Assembly: GCA_041389885.1 (NCBI GenBank)
Contig: JAWKRB010000012.1
Span: forward strand, 178,788-242,787
Source: JAWKRB01 sp041389885
GTDB lineage: Bacteria > Myxococcota_A > Polyangia > Polyangiales > Ga0077539
Direction of reading: 5' to 3'
Length of the DNA stretch: 64,000 nt
In this document: positions 10,665 through 20,704 of the stretch, piece by piece
Layout: each line of letters begins with the position of its first letter
How positions within the stretch are numbered: the first letter of the stretch is position 1
Notes under the pieces: model-generated
Seen by the model: the letters and a program-made list of their open reading frames with translations, nothing else
Databases searched by the model: none
Told to the model about the DNA's origin: nothing
Position numbers and translations under genes: made by a program

Positions 10665-12038
10665 TCAGGCCGTCTCGAAGCGCGCGGTGAAGTGCCGGAG
10701 CGTCGACGCCTGGAACGTGAACCGCAGCGGACGGAGCTCGTGGCGGCGGGCCCAGACGCGCTCCACGGTCTCGGCCACGTAGTCGACGTGCGACTGCGTG
10801 TACGCCCTGCGGGGGAACGCGAGGCGCACGAGCTCCATCGGCGCCGTCGTCGCGTCGGCGCCCGCCGGGTCGCCGCGGCCGAACATCACCGTGCCGATCT
10901 CGACGGCCCGCACGCCCCCCTCGAGGTAGAGCGCGCCGACCAGGCGCTGCCCCGGCAGCCCCGCCGCGGGGATATGCGGGAGAAAGCGCGCGGCGTCGAG
11001 GTAGATCGCGTGCCCGCCCGGGGGCTCCATGATGGGCACGCCGGCCCGCAGGAGCTGCTCGCCGAGGTACTCGACGGAGCGGATCCGGTAGCGCAGGTAG
11101 TCTGGGTCGAGGGCCTCGTAGAGCCCGACCGCGATGGCCTCGAGGTCGCGCCCGGCGAGGCCGCCGTAGGTGGTGAAGCCCTCGGTGAGGATCAGCAGAT
11201 CGCGCTCGCGCTGGGCCAGGGCTTGATCGCGGGTGGCGAGAAAGCCGCCGATGTTCGCCATGCCGTCCTTCTTCGCGGACATGGTGCACCCGTCGGCGAG
11301 CCGAAAGACCTCCCGCGCGATGTCGATGGGCGACCACGCGGCGAACTCGGGCTCGCGGAGCTTGATGAACCAGGCGTTCTCCGCGAACCGACAGGCGTCG
11401 ATGTACAGCGGCACGCCGTGCTCGCGGCACACCCGCGAGACCTCGCGCACGTTCGCGAGGGAGACGGGCTGACCGCCGCCCGAATTGTTGGTGAGCGTGA
11501 GCATGCAGACCGGCACCCGCGCCGGGCCGACCTCGCGGATCAGCGCGTCGAGGGCGGCGACGTCCATGTTCCCTTTGAAGGGGTGACGGCTCGTGGGCTC
11601 GCGGCCCTCGGGGATCACCAGGTCGACCGCCCGCGCCCCCGCCGCCTCGACGTTCGCCCGCGTCGTGTCGAAGTGGGTGTTGTTGGGCACCACGTCGCCG
11701 GGGCGGCACACCGTGCTGAAGAGGATCCGCTCCGCCGCGCGCCCCTGGTGCGTCGGGAGGATGACGTCGAAGCCCGTGATGTCCCGCACCGCGTCCTCGA
11801 AGCGAAACCAGCTCCGCGCGCCCGCGTAGGCCTCGTCTCCGCGCATCATCGCGGACCACTGCGCGGCGCTCATCGCGCTCGTGCCGCTGTCGGTGAGGAG
11901 GTCGATGAGCACGTCGTCGCTCCGGAGCAGAAAGACGTTTTGCCCCGCAGCGTCGAGGAGCTCGGCGCGCTCGCGCGCGCTGGTCATTCGCAGGGGCTCG
12001 ACGCTCTTGATCCGAAACGGCTCGATGATGGTGCGCAT
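10665..12038 (-). CDS. tnaA: Tryptophanase (PLP-dependent tryptophan indole-lyase)
   Basis: A 457-residue member of the tryptophanase / tyrosine phenol-lyase family (E. coli TnaA has 471). It starts MRTIIEPFRIKSVEP and contains FLLRSDDVLIDLLTDSGT, MMRGDEAYAG, PTHQGRAAE, NNSGGGQPVSLAN and IDACRFAENAWFIK. The PLP lysine lies in MSAKKDGM at about residue 256, and the protein ends with LRHFTARF. Three positions that separate the two enzymes favour tryptophanase: Asp in HFDTTR (TPL has Thr), Ile in RAVEIGT where TPL has Arg for the tyrosine ring, and His in LRHFTAR where TPL has Phe. It should split L-tryptophan into indole, pyruvate and ammonia in the cytoplasm. It is divergent from ychF with a spacer of 200 bp; no leader peptide like TnaC was seen. 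A TPL assignment is possible but less likely. Confidence 0.85.
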   Translation of the reverse strand: MRTIIEPFRIKSVEPLRMTSARERAELLDAAGQNVFLLRSDDVLIDLLTDSGTSAMSAAQWSAMMRGDEAYAGARSWFRFEDAVRDITGFDVILPTHQGRAAERILFSTVCRPGDVVPNNTHFDTTRANVEAAGARAVDLVIPEGREPTSRHPFKGNMDVAALDALIREVGPARVPVCMLTLTNNSGGGQPVSLANVREVSRVCREHGVPLYIDACRFAENAWFIKLREPEFAAWSPIDIAREVFRLADGCTMSAKKDGMANIGGFLATRDQALAQRERDLLILTEGFTTYGGLAGRDLEAIAVGLYEALDPDYLRYRIRSVEYLGEQLLRAGVPIMEPPGGHAIYLDAARFLPHIPAAGLPGQRLVGALYLEGGVRAVEIGTVMFGRGDPAGADATTAPMELVRLAFPRRAYTQSHVDYVAETVERVWARRHELRPLRFTFQASTLRHFTARFETA

Positions 12039-12238
12039 GGAGACGCGGCGCGCAAGCACGGGGCGCGCCGATCGGGCGGCGGCGCGGGTCCCCCTCGCGC
12101 TCGGCGCAGCGGGTGCGAGCCTCGGCACGCCGTGCGCGCGCGAGGTTCGCGGGGGGCTTTGCCCTCGCGCGGCGAGTGGGTATAAGCCGCGCGCTCGCAG
12201 CACTCACTGGTACCCTCCCCCCCTCCGCGAGGACTTCG

Positions 12239-13336
12239 ATGGCGCTCAAGGTCGCAATCGTCGGGCTGCCCAACGTCGGCAAGTCCACCCTGTTCAACGC
12301 CCTGACCGCCACCGCCGCGGCCGAGGCGGCCAACTACCCCTTCTGCACCATCGAGCCCAACGTGGGCGACGTGCCCGTGCCCGAGGCGCGGCTGCCCGCC
12401 CTCGCGAAGATCGCGGGCTCCAAAGAGATCATCCCCGCGCGCATTCAGTTCGTCGACATCGCGGGGCTGGTGCGGGGCGCGTCGAAGGGGGAGGGGCTGG
12501 GCAACCAGTTCCTCGCGAACATCCGCGACTGCGACGCGGTGGCGCTGGTGGCGCGGTGCTTCGTCGACGACGGCGTGATCCACGTCGAGGGGCGGGTCGA
12601 CCCGCTCGGCGACCTGGAGATCATCGAGACCGAGCTGATGCTCGCCGACCTCGAGAGCCTCGAGCGGCGCCTCCCGGCGCTGGAGAAGCGCGTGCGCGGC
12701 GGCGACAAGGAGGGCGTCGCGACCCTTCGCCTGGTGAAGCTCGCGCTCGGGATGCTCAACGAGGGCAAGCCCGCCCGCGCCGCGGTGATCGACAAGGAGG
12801 ACGAGCGGGCCTGGCGCATGCTCCAGCTCCTCACGGCGAAGCCCGCGCTCTTCGTGTGCAACGTCGACGAGGCGAGCGCCGACCTGGGCAACGCGCTCTC
12901 TCAGAAGGTCGCCGAGCGCGCCGCCGAGGGGGGCGCCCGCACGGTGGTGATCTCCGCGCGCATCGAGAGCGAGATCGCGCTCCTCGCCGAGGCCGACCGG
13001 GCCGACTTCCTCGAGACCCTGGGGCTCAAGGAGCCGGGGCTCAACCGGCTCATCCGCGAGGCGTACAGCCTGCTCGGGCTGCAGACCTACTTCACCGTCG
13101 GCCCGAAGGAGGCCCGCGCGTGGACCATTCGCGTCGGAGACACCGCGCCTCAGGCCGCGGGGGTGATTCACACCGACTTCGAGAAGGGCTTCATCCGCGC
13201 CGAGACCATCGCCTACGACGACTACGTGAAGTACCGCGGCGAGGCGGGCTCCCGCGACGCCGGGCGCATGCGCCTCGAGGGCAAGGAGTACGTCGTCAAG
13301 GACGGCGACGTGATGCACTTTCGCTTCGCCCCCTGA
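12239..13336 (+). CDS. ychF: Redox-regulated ATPase / OBG-family GTPase YchF
   Basis: A 365-residue protein, matching the normal YchF length of about 363. It contains P-loop GLPNVGKST (8-16), switch region NYPFCTIEPNVG, DIAGLVRGASKGEGLGNQFL, and a nucleotide-base motif CNVDE in place of NKxD, which is why YchF prefers ATP. The C-terminal TGS domain includes TYFTVGPKEARAWTIR and ends VKDGDVMHFRFAP. YchF binds ribosomes and is involved in stress and translation control. The ATG at 12239 is preceded by GAGGA; a longer upstream extension is Arg/Ala-rich and not family-like. Confidence 0.97.
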   Translation: MALKVAIVGLPNVGKSTLFNALTATAAAEAANYPFCTIEPNVGDVPVPEARLPALAKIAGSKEIIPARIQFVDIAGLVRGASKGEGLGNQFLANIRDCDAVALVARCFVDDGVIHVEGRVDPLGDLEIIETELMLADLESLERRLPALEKRVRGGDKEGVATLRLVKLALGMLNEGKPARAAVIDKEDERAWRMLQLLTAKPALFVCNVDEASADLGNALSQKVAERAAEGGARTVVISARIESEIALLAEADRADFLETLGLKEPGLNRLIREAYSLLGLQTYFTVGPKEARAWTIRVGDTAPQAAGVIHTDFEKGFIRAETIAYDDYVKYRGEAGSRDAGRMRLEGKEYVVKDGDVMHFRFAP

Positions 13337-13358
13337 GCGACGCGCGCCCGAGGCGCTC

Positions 13359-13784
13359 GTACCCTTCCACAGGGCATTGTTAGGGTTGAGGTGAAGCCAC
13401 GCCGCGGGCCCACACTGACGCCACCGCGCGCCCTCTCCCTCCTCGGGCTGCGTTCGACACACAAGTCAGGAATCCGCTTAAAAACAAGCGTGATGCACCT
13501 CTGGTCTGTCCGCGCCGTCCCTCGTCCCTTCGACCCGACGCGGGGCCCCTCCACCCCTTCCCTCCTCCATAGGCTTCGCCGATGGAGGAGGGGCTATCCT
13601 TCGGGAAGATGCTCCGCGTCGAACTGCCCTTGGGATGCGTCACATGGCTGAGACCGCGCGGATGTGTGCCATCCCTTGTGTCTCAGCCCCTCCTCCATCG
13701 GCGGCCCAGCTGGAGGAGGGGCAGTGGAGGGTGTGGGCCCGCGGCGCAGTTCATCTCAACCCTTCCATCCCCTGTGGAAGGTAC
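13359..13784. repeat. 426-bp foldback (terminal inverted repeat) element, MITE-like or structured RNA
   Basis: The gap between convergent ychF and the next minus-strand gene is bounded by long imperfect inverted repeats of about 55-60 bp. The left arm is 13359 to about 13416 and the right arm about 13727-13784. Matching blocks are GTACC, CTTCCACAGGG, AGGGTTGAG, TGAA and CGCCGCGGGCCCACAC. Inside are further perfect inverted repeats: GGCTGAGAC / GTCTCAGCC around 13650-13686, and atggaggaggggct (about 13582-13595) with agcccctcctccat (about 13686-13699). There are also two small hairpins built on CCTCCTCC / GGAGGAGG. No coding potential was convincing. It could be a non-autonomous transposable element, a large bidirectional terminator or a structured RNA gene. 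Confidence 0.7.
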
Positions 13785-14165
13785 TAGCGCCTCCGCCTCG
13801 CGACGACGAGTCCCGCGACCCCTGAGGCCGCGAACCACACCACCAGGATCAGCGCGGCGACGCTCCAGCTCTCCCGGCGCTCGCGGGTCAGCAGCAGCAC
13901 GAAGAGGAACGCGGGGGTGAGCAGCAGCGAAGGCGCGAGCGCGCCGGAGCGCGCGCGACGCGAGGGCGCCTTGTCCTCGCCGCCCGCAGCGCGCACTCCA
14001 CGCGCCGAGCAGCATCGCGTGCCCCGCGAGGAGCGCGCAGGAGCATCCCCCAACCTTCGAGGGGTTGTTCGAGATCGACACCGCCAGCGCGTAGAGGCCC
14101 GCGAGGAGCAGCGCCGTGGCGTGACGAAGGCGACGGTGGGAGGCCGCCTCCAGCTTCATGCCCAT
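13784..14165 (-). pseudogene. Small multi-pass membrane protein, frameshifted
   Basis: Two overlapping minus-strand frames together give a coherent membrane protein. The first part starts MGMKLEAASHRR (ATG at 14165) with helices ATALLLAGLYALAVSI and CALLAGHAMLLGAW. After a frameshift near 13990 the second part continues with LAPSLLLTPAFLFVLLL and VAALILVVWFAASGVAGLVV and ends in an Arg cluster. That gives four predicted helices in about 125 residues. I do not recognise a family. The stop codon lies inside the right end of the foldback element at 13784, so the element may have replaced the original 3' end. Confidence 0.5.
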
Positions 14166-14262
14166 GCGCGGAGCGATGACCGCGGGCGCCTCTGCGTCAA
14201 GCGACGCGCCGAGGGCCGCGTGTCCCGCCCTCGGAAGGTGACACCGACGCGGGCGTAAACGT

Positions 14263-16324
14263 ATGTTCCGCCTCATGTTGCTCCGGTCTGCCCAGGCAGT
14301 GCGAGGTCCCCACGGCGTGATCGCCCGCGCCCGCCCGATGCTGCTCGTGGGCGCGCTCATCGCGGGCTGCGGCGCGCCCCCCGACGTGCCCACGCCCGCG
14401 GAGATCCTTCGACCCCCGCCTGGGCTGCTTTCGCGCCGCCACCGGCGAGAATTGTGACGATCACCGACCGCACAGTGTGCTTCACCACCGACGGCTCCAT
14501 GCCCGAGCTGCAGAACGGCATGTGCGTAGGCGCCACCACCGCCCGCCTCCCGGCCGACCATCGCGTTCGAATCGACTGCGGCGCAGAGACTTCGGCCACG
14601 ACGATCCGCGGCGTCAAGCTGGCCTTCGACTGGCCCGCGACCGACGGGGTGATCGTGCAGACGGTGGCGGGCAACTTCACCTCGACTGCACGCAGCCCGA
14701 GCCCGACACCGACGACGGCGTACCCAGCAACATGGACCGCCGCCCCACCGTCGCGAACGCCGACCAGGCCGACGCGAACATGAACATGGTGGGCGACGCG
14801 TGCGAGGCCATGGGCGCCCCCGACGAGGACCGCGACGGCCGCCCCGACGCCGCCGACAACTGCCCGCGCGTCTGGAACGTCAACCAGGCCGACGACGACC
14901 ACGACGGCCTGGGCAACGTCTACGACCCGACCCCGGGGCGCGCAGCCCTCCCTGGACCAACGGCTCCCCTCGCCCGCGCCTTCGCGGCTGGAAGGACGAG
15001 AAGCGGAGTACGGCCTCAACGGCTGCCCGCAACTAACAGCACAGGCACCTGGCGGGCCAACTGCGAGCACGGCGGCACCGTCGAGTGGAACGTCTCCCTC
15101 AGCGGGCTCTCCGCGCGCTCAACCGCTTCACCTACACGAACTGCGACAACACCGTAGAACATCCCGGTGCACGACTACGCGCGCGACCCCCGCGGCGTCG
15201 ACCCGACGGCCACGCGCATGATGGACATTCGCCTCGTCGGCAACGGGGTCATGTCGCAAGACACGAACTTCGGCGGCGACGGCACCGAGAGCGGCTCGGT
15301 GATGCTCACGGGCGCGTTCACCGGCACCGCCGTGTCGCACATTCAGATTCGCAATTCGACCCGCGGGCCGGGCGGGTACTTCTCCATCGCCTGCTCTGAA
15401 GACCCCTTCGAGCAGGAGATGTGCGCGCCCAACAACCTGCTGGTGAACTACGTCTTCCCCGACTGGAGCTGCGAGCCGGGGGGCTGCCCGATGACCCCCG
15501 CGCCGCTGGTCGACACCGACGGCGACGGGGTCTTCGACGACTACGACAATTGCCCGGCGGTGCCCAACCCCGACCAGGCCAACGCCGACTTCGACCGCGA
15601 GGGCGACGCCTGCGACAGCTCCACCAGCGCGACCGACACCGACCGCGACGGCGTGCCCGACGAGGGCGACAACTGCCCGAGGGTCGCCAACCCCATGCAA
15701 GAAGACGCCGACATGGACGGCATGGGCGACGCCTGCGACGCCGTCAGCGACCCCGACGGCGACCGCGACGGCGTGCCCGACGCCCGCGACAACTGCCCCA
15801 TGGCCGCCAACCCCATGCAAGAGGACGCCGACATGGACGGCGTGGGCGACGCCTGCGACTCGACCCCCACCGGAGCGCCAAGCTTCTCGCTGCTGCGCGT
15901 GAAGGTCGGCCGCTGCCTCTTCGACGACGGCGCCGACGTGCGCTCGACGTCGAGCTGCGACCGCGCGCAGCGCAACCAGCAGTGGGAGGTGGTCGACGTC
16001 GGCGGCGGGCGCAGGGCCTTTCGCAACCTCGCCTCCATGCGCTGCCTCAGCGCGGTGAGCTGGGTGGGCACCATCGACATGGTCGCCTGCGACACGGCCA
16101 GCAGCGCGCAGCAGTGGTCCCTCGAGCGCTACGACCAGGGCGGCTTCGACGCGCAGCACCCGATGCGGCTGCGCAGCGCGGCGTTCAACTTCTGCGCGTA
16201 CACCGACGGCACGGGCAACGTCTTCGCGTCGCAGGGCAACTGCTCCCTCCTCGGCACGGAGAACGGTCGCAAGGTCGGCATCTACCCCAACGGCGACCTC
16301 TCCAGGCCGCCGCTCCAGCCCTAG
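14263..16324 (+). pseudogene. Thrombospondin type-3 repeat lipoprotein with ricin-like C-terminus, frameshifted
   Basis: Segments in alternating frames combine into one exported protein of about 680 residues. The N-terminus has a lipobox (LLVGALIAGC). It is followed by a segment reading TVCFTTDGSMPELQNGMC, similar to chitobiase-type CHB_HEX_C domains. Then come calcium-binding thrombospondin type-3 repeats of the form DxDxDGxxDxxDNCPxxxNxxQ (for example DTDGDGVFDDYDNCP, DTDRDGVPDEGDNCP and DPDGDRDGVPDARDNCP). The last 150 residues carry QQW motifs (NQQWEVVDV, AQQWSLERY) typical of ricin-type beta-trefoil lectins. The stretch 15167-16324 is intact in one frame. Frame changes occur near 14415, 14455, 14690, 14960 and 15110-15165. 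It is probably a surface lipoprotein binding calcium and glycans. Confidence 0.7.
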
Positions 16325-16337
16325 GTCGAGCCGCACG

Positions 16338-17297
16338 TTGGCTTCAGGACTCCTCGCCCTCCTCGACGACGTCGCCGCGATCGCGAAGGTCGCCGCGGCC
16401 TCCCTCGACGACGCCGCCGCGCAGGCCGCCAAGGCCGGCAGCAAGGCCGCGGGGATCGTCATCGACGACGCCGCCGTGACCCCGCGCTACGTCGTGGGCT
16501 TCGCCGCCGAGCGCGAGCTCCCGATCGTTCGACAGATCGCCGCGGGGTCGCTGAAGAACAAGCTGCTCTACCTCACCCCCGGCGCGCTGCTCCTCAGCCA
16601 GTTCGCGAGGTGGCTGATCACCCCGCTGCTCATGGCGGGCGGGGTGTTCCTCTGCGTCGAGGGCTACCACAAGGTGCGCGACCTGTTGCGCCCCAAGGGG
16701 TTGAGCGACGAGGCGGCCGAGGGCGCCCCCGCCGCGGGCTCGGCCGACGACGAGCGCGCGAAGGTCGCGAGCGCGATTCGCACGGACCTCATCCTCTCGG
16801 CAGAGATCATGGCGATCACGCTCTCGACGGTCGCCACGGCGTCGCTCGGCCTGCAGGTCGCGGTGCTGGTCTCGGTGGGCGTCGCGATGACGGCGCTGGT
16901 CTACGGCGCCGTCGCGATCCTCGTGAAGGCCGACGACCTCGGCGCGCACCTCGCACGCTCGCCGAGGGCGCCGCTGCGCGCGGTCGGCGGAGCGCTCGTG
17001 CGAGGGATGCCGGGGTTCCTGAGGGTGCTCTCGATGGTGGGCCTGGTCGCGATGCTCTGGGTGGGCGGAGGCATCGCGGCGCACGGGCTCCACGAGCTCG
17101 GCGCGCACGCGCCCGAGGCGACGATCACCGCGATCGCGTGGCACGCGGGGCGGGCGGTCCCCGCGGTTGAAGGGTTCGCGCGATGGCTCGTGGCGACGAG
17201 CCTGTCCGCGGTGCTGGGGCTCGCGATCGGCGCGGTCGCCGGGGTGATCGTCGACCGCGCGGCCGAGGCGCTGCGTCGGAGACGTCGCGCGTCGTAG
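16338..17297 (+). CDS. DUF808 (YedI-like) inner-membrane protein
   Basis: A 319-residue protein matching the DUF808/YedI family. It opens ASGLLALLDDVAAIAKVAA and AAGIVIDDAAVTPRYVVGF, then PIVRQIAAGSLKNKLLYLTP, and is followed by about six hydrophobic segments and an Arg-rich tail. Members are multi-pass inner-membrane proteins of unknown role. The start is a TTG at 16338: the next family-typical residues follow immediately and no ATG/GTG is available upstream before the previous gene's stop. It lies 13 bp after the thrombospondin-repeat gene. Confidence 0.92.
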   Translation: MASGLLALLDDVAAIAKVAAASLDDAAAQAAKAGSKAAGIVIDDAAVTPRYVVGFAAERELPIVRQIAAGSLKNKLLYLTPGALLLSQFARWLITPLLMAGGVFLCVEGYHKVRDLLRPKGLSDEAAEGAPAAGSADDERAKVASAIRTDLILSAEIMAITLSTVATASLGLQVAVLVSVGVAMTALVYGAVAILVKADDLGAHLARSPRAPLRAVGGALVRGMPGFLRVLSMVGLVAMLWVGGGIAAHGLHELGAHAPEATITAIAWHAGRAVPAVEGFARWLVATSLSAVLGLAIGAVAGVIVDRAAEALRRRRRAS

Positions 17298-17456
17298 CGC
17301 CCGTTCACCGCCGCGGCGGTGGAGTTTCAGGGAGAGCTCGATTACAACGAGCCTGTGCTCCGAAGACATGTGGCGTCTTCGGCGAGATCTCGCACCCTCC
17401 TCTGCGCAGGCGCCGCGGCGTGAGCGACGGAACCTCCCACTCTTCGGAGTCGCGGC

Positions 17457-19040
17457 ATGACAACGACCCCACTGCTCGACCGCATCGCTGGCATCGCCGA
17501 CCGGCCCGAAGACGACGAGGAGGAGCTGCTGCGGCACCGCGTGCTCATCATGGGTGGGCTGCTGATGAGCGGCGGGGGCCTCCTCTGGGGCGCGCTCTCG
17601 GTGATGTTCGGGCTCGCCGTCGAGTCGCTGGTCCCGTTCGGGTACGTCGTCATCACGGCGATCAACTTTCTGATCCTGTCGCGCACCCGGGCCTTCCCCG
17701 CCGCGCGCTCGGTGCAGATCACCGCCAGCCTGCTGCTGCCCTTCGGGTTTCAGTGGGTGCTGGGCGGCTTCATGACCAGCGGCTGCATGATGATCTGGGC
17801 GATGATGGCCCTGGTCGGCTCGCTCACCTTCGACGAGCTCAAGCACAACCTGCGCTGGGCGAGCATGTTCATCGGGCTCACCGTGCTCTCTGGCTTCATC
17901 GAGCGGTCGCTGCGGGTGCCGGAGCCCATTCGCAACCCCACGGTGAGCACGGTGTTCTTCGTGCTCAACATGGTGGTGGTGAACATGGCGGTCTTCGGCC
18001 TGACCGTGTTCTTCGTGAGCGGACGCAAGAAGGCCCTCGACGAGCTGGCGGTGAAGAACGCGCAGCTCGCCAGCTCGCAGCAGGCCCTCGTTCAGAGCGA
18101 GAAGATGGCCGCGCTGGGGCAGCTCGTGGCCGGCGTCGCGCACGAGCTCAACACGCCCCTGGGGGCCATTCGCGCGTCTGCGGGGAGCCTCGGCGGCGCC
18201 GTGGGCGAGACCGTGAGCGAGCTGCCGCGCATCCTCGACGAGGCCGAGCACCGCGAGCGCGCCCTCCAGGCTCCTCGCGACCACCGAGAAGCCGACCGTC
18301 CCGCGCACGAGCCGCGAGAAGGCGCAAGGCCCGGCGCGCGCTCCAGCAGGACCTCGACTTGAAGGGCATCCCCGGCGCCGAGAGCGCCGCCGACATGCTG
18401 ACCGACATGGGCGTCGACGCGATCTCCGTCGACCACGAGCCCCTGCTGCGCTCGCCGCGGCGGAGTCGCTGCTCCAGGCGCAGCCTCGGCACCCTGCGCC
18501 GGGGCAGCGAGAACATTCGCGTCGCCGCCGACCGCGCCGCGAAGATCGTCTTCGCCCTCAGAGAGCTACCGCCCACCCGGCGCCGAGGAATACCGCCGCC
18601 GGGTCGGTCGGCGAACCTCGACGCGGTGCTCACGCTCTGCCACAATCAGTGAAGAAGGGCGTCGAGGTGGTGCGCGACTACGATGACGACACCGTCATCG
18701 AAGCGATGCATGACCAGCTCAGCCAGGTCTGGACCAACCTCAACGCGCTTCCAGGCGATGGACTACCGCGGCAACCTGACGATCAGCGAAGAGCGCGAGG
18801 AGGGCCCTTGAGGGTCGCCGTGATCGACGGCAGCGGCGTGCCCGAGGCCGCGCGACCGCGTGTTCGACCCCCTTCTACACGACCAAGGCCGTCTGGTGAG
18901 GGCAGCGGGCTCGGCTGTCGATCTGCCGCGACATCGTGCGTCACCACGGCGGCGAGATCTCCCCTCGACAGCCGCCCTGGGAGGACCTTCCACGGTCACC
19001 GTGCCCCTGGTGTGCACGAAGGCCAGGAGCCTCACCATGA
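17457..19040 (+). pseudogene. Sensor histidine kinase 1, intact membrane half and frameshifted kinase half
   Basis: The first 275 codons are clean: an acidic N-terminus, six hydrophobic segments (about 30-190), a coiled-coil linker rich in Ala, Gln and Lys, and the phospho-acceptor box GQLVAGVAHELNTPLGAIR with His at about 227. After 18250 the frame changes repeatedly. Pieces of the kinase remain readable: DRAAKIVFALREL, QLSQVWTNL, and near the end GLGCRSAATSCV, equivalent to GLGLxIxxxIV. The end is set at the TGA overlapping the ATG of the next gene (ATGA). The homologous kinase at 21990-23582 has its His at the same residue number, so this is a tandem paralogue. Sequence error is the simplest explanation for the breaks. 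Confidence 0.75.
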
Positions 19041-19430
19041 GCGAGGCGACGATCCTCCTGGTCGATGACGAGGGCCATCCTCGACAGCCCCTCAAGCAGC
19101 AGCTTCGGCGCCTTCGGCAAGCGCTTCAGCTATGAGACCGCCGAGAACGTGCCCAGGCGTAGGGAGATCATCGAAGAGCTCAACGACGCCGAGGTCCGGC
19201 TGGTGGTGGTGGTGAGCGACTGGCTCATGCCCGAGGTCAAGGGCGACGGTTTCTGGCCGAGCTGCGGGCCGGCGGCGCGAACGTCGTGCGCATCATGCTG
19301 ACAGGCCAGGCCGACCCCGAGGCGGTCGCGCTACAGCGAGCTCCGTGGCCGGCGTGCTCTCAAGCCCTGGCGCATCGAGGAGCTGAGCGAGCTCATCCTT
19401 GAATCCCGGGCGCGTGGCGGGGTGGCGCCT
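19037..19430 (+). pseudogene. Response-regulator receiver protein 1, frameshifted
   Basis: The ATG at 19037 overlaps the stop of kinase 1. The start MSEATILLVDDE is a receiver-domain beta-1 strand with the acidic pair. Further pieces in other frames give VVVVSDWLMPEVKGDGF (phospho-acceptor Asp), a segment equivalent to MLTGQADPEAV, and KPWRIEEL. The span is about 130 codons, enough for a single receiver domain. The 3' boundary is uncertain. Confidence 0.6.
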
Positions 19431-19439
19431 CCCCCCAGA

Positions 19440-20704
19440 GAGGCCCGCCGGGGCGCGAGCCCGCTGCGTCGTCTGCGTCGACGGCGAGCGGATGATCTCA
19501 GCCTCAAGAACCAGCTCCGCGGTACTTCGGCAGCTCGCTGAAGGTCGAGCTCGCGGAGTCGGGCGGAGGGCCTCGAGGTCATCGAGGAGCTGCAGCAAAG
19601 AGGGCTTCAGGTCCCCGTGGTGATCTCAAGGCCAGCTGATGCCGGGGATGAAGGGAGAGGAGTTCCTCGCGAAGGTTCACGCCCTCGACCCGAGGATCCT
19701 CCACGTCCTGCTCACCAGGTCAGGCCACGAAGGCAAGGGCCGTCGGCGAGGCCGGTGGTGGGCCCGGCTCTACGCTTTCTCGCCAAGCCCTGGTCGAAGA
19801 GGACCTCGCCTCACGGTGCATGACCCCTGCACGCCTACAAGCTCGGCGCCGGAGCTCGACCGCAAGGCCGAGCTCCGCGCCGCGCGCCGCCCTGCGGTTC
19901 GTGCCGCAGGAGTTCCTCGCCTCCTCGGCCGCGACCAGGTCGAAGACGCGCGGGCAGGCGATTTCATCGAGCGGCCCATCCACATGCTCTTCTCGACCTG
20001 AGACTTCACGACGCTCGTCGAGCAGCTCGGCCCCCACCTCGCCGACGAGCTCATGCCGAGGCGTGGGCCGACGGCATGGACGAGGTCGTGCGCGAGGTAG
20101 AAACTGCGGCTTCATCAACAACATCCCGAGGCGACGCCGATGCTCACGCTCTTTCCCGGCGGCGCGGGCGACGCGCTGGGCAATACGGCGTGCGCGCGTG
20201 TCACCGGCTCCGCGAGGACAGCGCGCGCAGGGCGGCCCGCAGCTCGCGATGGGCCTCGGCGTGACCTCGGGCGCGCTCCTGCTCGGCGTGATCGGCAGCG
20301 ACGATCGGCTCCAGTGCGACCTCGTGGGTCACGCGATCGATGAGGCGGCGGCCCTGGAGCACCTGACGAAGACCTGGGGCACGCCGATGCTGCTCTCTCG
20401 GTCCGCGGCGGAGACGCTGTCTCCCGCGGCGCGGAGGGGCCTCCGCGAGCTCGGCGCCGCGCCGCTGGCCGAGGACGGCGGGTCAGGGCCCTGCTTCGAG
20501 GTGATCGACGCGCTGCCGCCCGCGCTGGCCGCGCGCCGACGGAGCACCCTCGCGGCCTTCTCCCTCGCCCGCGCCGCGCTCGCCGAAGGGCGCGACGACG
20601 AGGCCAGGGCGGGCTTCGACGAGGTCCTCGCCGTCGACCCCGACGACCCCGCCGCCCGGCTGCTCCGCGCGCGCTGCGACGCGCCCGAGGGGCGAAGGTC
20701 GTGA
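19440..20704 (+). pseudogene. Response regulator with adenylate/guanylate cyclase domain, frameshifted 5' part
   Basis: Piecewise translation gives a second receiver domain: VVCVD, LKNQL, LMPGMKGEEFLAKVHALDP, HVLLT and KPW-like blocks. A class III cyclase domain follows. Its metal-binding region would read FSDLRDFTTLVEQLGP if two apparent single-base losses near 19990 are restored. The domain continues LAMGLGVTSGALLLGVIGS and DLVGHAIDEAAALEHLTKTWG. From about 20230 the frame is clean to the TGA at 20702-20704. The C-terminus has a short TPR-like segment (AEGRDDEARAGFDEVLAVDP). The start is not determinable. It is the paralogue of the next gene, and the stop overlaps the next GTG (GTGA). Confidence 0.65.

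Noticed and set aside
10665..12038. Tyrosine phenol-lyase identity
   Set aside because: Residues that distinguish the two enzymes (Asp in FDTTR, Ile in VEIG, His in LRHFTA) match tryptophanase.
10692..12185. Plus-strand open frame of about 500 codons opposite tryptophanase
   Set aside because: Antisense shadow of tnaA, whose family motifs are unambiguous.
17457..20704. Programmed ribosomal frameshifting in the signalling operon
   Set aside because: There are too many frame changes, in both directions and without slippery sequences; sequence error is simpler.
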